NCBI RefSeq assembly: GCF_011075055.1
Contig: NC_058137.1
Span: 14,741,463-14,805,462 of the forward strand
DNA length: 64,000 nt
From: Mangifera indica
Lineage: Eukaryota > Streptophyta > Magnoliopsida > Sapindales > Anacardiaceae
Reading direction: 5' to 3'
The position numbers and the translations under genes are program-made. Below, piece after piece: positions 60,639 to 64,000 of this stretch; position 1 is the first letter of the stretch, and each line of letters opens with the position of its first letter. The notes under the pieces are model-generated. The model was not told the DNA's origin and did not search any database. It saw only the letters and a list, made by a program, of their open reading frames with translations.

Positions 60639-60812
60639 TATGAATTCAGAATATTGTTTTTCTTATTATTCAAAGAGCAAAATGTTACAATATATACAAT
60701 TACAAGGCAGATATAAAAGGAAATAAATCAAATCAAATCCAATCCCTAAAATACATATCCTATCCTAATATGGTTTGATAGTCTTCCTAATATAACTAAA
60801 TACAACTCAACA
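60639..60812 (-). repeat. Copia 5' LTR (174 bp)
   Basis: The minus strand runs TGTTGAGTTGTATTTAG...TGAATTCATA. It is followed (plus-strand coordinates) by the target duplication AATTG at 60813-60817. A TATA-like TATATAC/ATATAAAAGG block lies in the middle. Confidence 0.9.
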
Positions 60813-60817
60813 AATTG
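60813..60817. repeat. Target duplication AATTG, right copy
   Basis: Exact partner of 55713-55717, flanking the copia 5' LTR. Confidence 0.9.
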
Positions 60818-60982
60818 CTTGAGTTGTTTACTCCAATTTTTGGATGCCATATTGCATTCAGATTGTGGGAATATTGCTTGAGTGATTGAGATGAGAGTGT
60901 AAGGAAAGCTTGGCCTAGAACCCTCTGGAGGAGCTATTTTGTAGCTAGAACCATCAATTTGGAGGTCGACAATTACAATGCA
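60818..60982 (+). mobile_element. Ty3/gypsy 5' LTR, right piece
   Basis: Continuation of the LTR interrupted at 55712. It ends AATTACAATGCA just before TGGTATCAACGG (60983), a primer-binding site matching the initiator tRNA site over its first eight bases. Confidence 0.5.
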
Positions 60983-60996
60983 TGGTATCAACGGGA

Positions 60997-61410
60997 ATGG
61001 AAGGATGCATTAAAGAATTAAAAAAAAATTATTGCACTTCGGTAGACCATGTGGCTACCATCGATGTTCGAACAGGGGAATTAAAGGGCAATCTCAAGAT
61101 TAAAAGGCTTGCACGGGCGAACGATTCAACTCCATCGACGGCAACCTTTACAAAATCCTTCAATTACTCTCAAGAAATCAAGGGAAAAGACACTGAAAAA
61201 TCAGTGTCGTCACTAACAAGCATCCAAGAGAGACATCCACCCCGAAATGGAACTAAAGGCCTAATGGGTGATCATCTGGAACAATCAACACCACACCCTT
61301 CGTTCGCAACTGGATTCATGCAAAGAGAGACGTCTAGAATTTTTCATCCCCCTCGGTTTATGACAGCTAAGCAAGGAACACGCTGTGATAACCACCATCC
61401 TCATACAAAG
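60997..61410 (+). pseudogene. Ty3/gypsy gag amino-terminal relic
   Basis: The frame from ATG 60997 reads MEGCIKELKKNYCTSVDHVATIDVRTGELKGNLK. This is the coiled-coil start typical of some plant gypsy gag proteins, placed 14 bp after the primer-binding site. It stays open for about 150 codons, but the later part has lost family motifs. At about 61410 it joins directly to integrase sequence, so the rest of gag, protease and reverse transcriptase has been deleted. Confidence 0.55.
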
Positions 61411-61419
61411 AAGACATAC

Positions 61420-61757
61420 ACCATCTTGGTAATTGCTGATCAACTTTCCAAGTATAGTTGAATTGTTTTACAGGGAAATTGTTAAATTTCACGGGTACTC
61501 TTGCTCAATTATTTCAAACAGAGACCGTCTGTTTATGAGTTAGTTTTGGGTGAATTGTTTCACTCAATAGGCACCACTCTAAAATTTTGGTTGTGCTTAT
61601 CATCTCCAATCAGATGGAAAAACCGAGGTAGTTAACCGAGGACTAGAAATATTCTTTCATTGTTTTTGTGTTCAACAGCCATGAGATTGGCCCAAGTGAC
61701 TCCCTTGGTCAGAGTATTGGTATCATATAACTTCCCATAGTTCCCATGAAATGAGAT
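61420..61757 (+). pseudogene. Ty3/gypsy integrase relic, cut by a copia insertion
   Basis: Frames read TILVIADQLSKYS (integrase start, V-x-D-R-L-S-K), then AQLF, a decayed SDRDxxF block, YHLQSDGKTE with VNRGLEIFFHCF, and WPKW-like and EYWYH stretches. These correspond to A-Y-H-P-Q-T-D-G-Q-T-E-V-V-N-R and the following W-A-E-x-W-Y-N of gypsy integrases. It stops at about 61757 where the copia LTR begins. Confidence 0.7.
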
Positions 61758-61760
61758 CCT

Positions 61761-61939
61761 TAGACAATATTTTGATGTATTGATTCAAATAAAATGACAA
61801 CATTATAGATAGGAAGTGTATCCGACTAATCTAAGAAGGTTATTAACCACATCTATCTAACTTAGGAAAGATATCTTTGCATTCCTATTTTACACAATGT
61901 ACTCTCTATTTACATGATATTATAACGTATTTTTCAACA
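61761..61939 (-). repeat. Copia LTR, minus orientation, terminal copy
   Basis: The minus strand runs TGTTGAAAAATACGTTAT...CATCAAAATATTGTCTA (about 179 bp). It is the inverted counterpart of the LTR at 62825-63001, roughly 80% identical by eye. Its outer end abuts the gypsy integrase. Its inner end abuts reverse transcriptase sequence in the opposite orientation. Confidence 0.8.
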
Positions 61940-62810
61940 CTTTCAGACTAAAGACCTGGGGCCACTCAACTATTTTCTTGGCACAAAAGTCGCATAATCT
62001 AAGTTTGGAATTGTTGTCTCTCAAAGGAATTATGCTCTGGATATTCTAGAAGAAACAAGAATATTATACTACAAACCCATAGACTCTCCTATAAATCCTA
62101 ATACTAAGCTCATACCTGGATAGAGGGAGTCTCTTGTAGACCTTGGGAGATATCGAAAGTTAGTTGGTAAACTCGATTATCTCACCATTACATGACCTAA
62201 CCTTTCATTTTCACTTAGTGTGGTAAGTCAATTTCTCCAGTCTCCATGTGATCATCATTAGGATGCAATTGTTCAGATTTTATGGTATATTAAGGGAGCC
62301 CTAGGAAAAAGTCTACTTTATGAGAATAAGGATCATACACAAGGTATTGGATATTCAAATGGTAATTGGGTAGGTTCACCATCAGAGAAACGATCTACTC
62401 CTGGGTATTATGTATTCATTGGAGGAAATCTTATATCCAGAAAAAGAAACAAGACATTGTAGCCAGATCAAGTGCAGAAGCAGAGTATCGTGCTATGGCC
62501 TTAGTTATCTGTAAACTTGTCTGGTTGAAGTAGTTTGTTCAACAGTTGAAATTTGTAGATATCTCACAAATGTCATTACTTTGTGACAACCAGGCTGCAG
62601 TTCACATTTCTTCCAATCTAGTTTTTCATGAAAGGACAAAGCACATAGAAATTGATGGCATTTTGTTCATGAGAAGATTATGTTAAGACGCATTACCATA
62701 AGTCATGTCAATTCAAACGATCAACTTGTCAACATTCTTACTAAATCTCTCCGAAGTCCTCGAATTAATTATATTTGTAATAAGCTTGATGCATATAACT
62801 TATATGTTCC
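61940..62810 (+). pseudogene. Copia reverse transcriptase end and RNase H, inverted segment
   Basis: The plus strand reads [100 protein letters not shown] and a final VSH...LSTFLLN block. It ends at the polypurine tract AGCTTGAGGGGAAG (62811-62824). Stops are scattered through it. This is the C-terminal part of pol only. The N-terminal part lies on the other strand beyond the LTR at 63001. Confidence 0.85.
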
Positions 62811-62824
62811 AGCTTGAGGGGAAG

Positions 62825-63001
62825 TGTTGAAATATGTGTTGTAATATCATGTAAAAAGAGAATACATCGTGTAAAATAAGAATGTTAAGATATTTTTCTT
62901 AAGTTAGATAAACGTAATTAATAGCTTTTCTAGATTAGTCGAATTCACTTCCCATATAATGTTATTTTTTTCTTTGAATCAATACATCAAATTATTCTAC
63001 A
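62825..63001 (+). repeat. Copia LTR, plus orientation, internal copy
   Basis: Begins TGTTGAAATATGTGTTG directly after the polypurine tract and ends TTATTCTACA at 63001. It is an inverted copy of 61761-61939. It is followed directly by minus-strand reverse transcriptase sequence, not by host DNA. Confidence 0.85.
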
Positions 63002-64000
63002 AACATCTCTTTCACAATAACAATATCATCCGCATAAACCACCAGATAGATGTATTGTCCTTGTAAGATATGTCTATAGAATACAAAATGATCAAACTCA
63101 CTATTTCGCATGCCAAACTCCTAAATCACAATGCTGACTAGGCATGAGGAGACTGTTTCAAGCCATCCAAAGAACGACTATATATCCATCGACAACCAAC
63201 AGTGGACTATCCTGGAGGAAGAGAAACCAATTCTCAAGTACCATTGGCATGCAACGCAGACATCTCATAAATCATTGTTTGTTGCCCCCCGAGATTAGAG
63301 AGTGCCTCACGAATAGTGTTAGGAACAAATACAAAGATAAAGTAGACGCAAAGACATAAAAGTGTAACAATAACAAATAGTAACTAAGGAAATTATAGAT
63401 GCGATGAGGATTTCGAGTGAGACGCATACCTTTGCAAATAGGAATAGGGAACTGATCAATAAGAGACAAGACCTCAGCAGTGGAGGAGGTTGGAGTAGGA
63501 AGTGGGTGCACAAACCAACACCATCATCTACAGGATGATGAACAAGATCGGTATCGGGCAGGGAAGAGAGTTCCTCAGTGGGAGGAGACAAAGGAGTAGA
63601 CTAAGAAGGATAATCTAGAAAAGAGATTATAGATGGTAACAGAAGGATTTCTATAATAGGTTGACCATCTAACGAAGAATAGTAAGAAAATGACTTAAAA
63701 AAGGTAATATCAACACAGATAATATCAGCGTGTCAAAAGAATAACACCGATAAACTTTCTAAAGATGGGTGTAACCAAAAAATACACATTTGAGAGCACA
63801 AACGGTTAATTTGTCATGAGCAAGAGATAAGTCATAAACAAATTAAGATTGCTTTATTAGAAAACAAGCAATGAGGAACGTATCCGACAAAAATTGGAAG
63901 CGAACATTATTATGTATAAAAAATGTGCTGGCAGTCTTGATGATATGTTGATTCTTACGTTCAGTGACTCCATTTTGCTGAGAAGTATAAACACAAGAGG
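63002..64000 (-). pseudogene. Copia integrase to reverse transcriptase fragment, minus strand
   Basis: From 64000 downward, the frames read TSQQNGVTERKNQH (integrase Glu region), ACFLIKQ, the linker PLPTPTSSTAEVLSLIDQFPIPI, a MSALHAN...TVGCRWIY stretch, then SLDGLKQSPHA and VYADDIVIV. The YADD catalytic box is at 63025-63036, with Ala in place of the usual Val. About 100 residues between CRWIY and SLDGLKQ are missing (junction near 63180). The element continues beyond the window. Confidence 0.85.

Larger units (their letters stand above)
55718..60812 (-). mobile_element. Full-length Ty1/copia retrotransposon, 5.1 kb, coding-dead
   Basis: All structural parts are present on the minus strand: 5' LTR (60812-60639), primer site (60638-60627), gag, protease, integrase, reverse transcriptase, RNase H, polypurine tract and 3' LTR (55907-55718). 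Exact 5-bp target duplications flank it. The gene order protease-integrase-reverse transcriptase defines Ty1/copia. Coding capacity is destroyed by stops and frameshifts in every gene. It is inserted in the LTR of a plus-strand gypsy element. Confidence 0.93.

Noticed and set aside
60982..61461. A 159-codon host gene
   Set aside because: It starts at the gypsy primer-binding site and its two ends match gypsy gag and integrase, so it is a deletion fusion inside a dead retrotransposon.

Overview
This is a nuclear window from a flowering plant, almost certainly a eudicot. It is AT-rich and loaded with retrotransposons. The only complete host gene I can support is a 19-exon, plus-strand beta-galactosidase of glycoside hydrolase family 35 (28957-42685). 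Its exon order and protein sequence match the plant BGAL10 type. I see no bacterial features, CRISPR array or operon.

Layout. 1-760: a 45-bp AT-rich satellite-like array. 760-5600: relics of Ty3/gypsy elements and a nest of long LTRs in opposite orientations. 5620-8650: a minus-strand LINE that has lost most of ORF2. 9424-11058: a second copy of the long LTR. 11270-11624: an LTR end with a primer-binding site. 13250-17300: a minus-strand Athila/Tat-like gypsy pol, broken by a third LTR relative at 13907. 18720-21170: LTR ends and a second gypsy pol relic. 21240-24060: a dead hAT transposon. 24060-26330: decayed LTR-like DNA. 27405-28165: a foldback element with arms of about 240 bp.

28905-42685 is the BGAL gene. 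It has a TATA box 52 bp before the start codon and 19 exons whose phases all agree, giving 842 codons plus a stop. Intron 5 is 3.03 kb, uses a GC-AG splice pair and carries a retrotransposon LTR. Intron 17 is 1.66 kb and carries degenerate tandem repeats.

42700-52300 holds a minus-strand Ty1/copia gag relic, a 295-bp hAT-type MITE with an exact 8-bp target duplication, a 209-bp tandem duplication, two possible last exons of an unknown minus-strand gene (50107-50286) and a 513-bp solo LTR with an exact 5-bp target duplication.

52260-64000 is a nested retrotransposon stack. A LINE ORF1 is followed by a gypsy LTR, gag and integrase relic. A structurally complete but coding-dead Ty1/copia element (55718-60812, 5-bp target duplication AATTG) sits inside the gypsy LTR. 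A second copia element, with an internally inverted 3' part and an extra LTR, sits inside the gypsy integrase.

The transposon genes do not work with the BGAL gene. The window is one intact cell-wall enzyme gene surviving in a region of repeated insertion and decay. I found no convincing new gene system. The most unusual structures are the inverted copia element at 61761-64000, the long LTR split by an inverted relative at 1777-4420, and the BGAL-specific departures from family norms.
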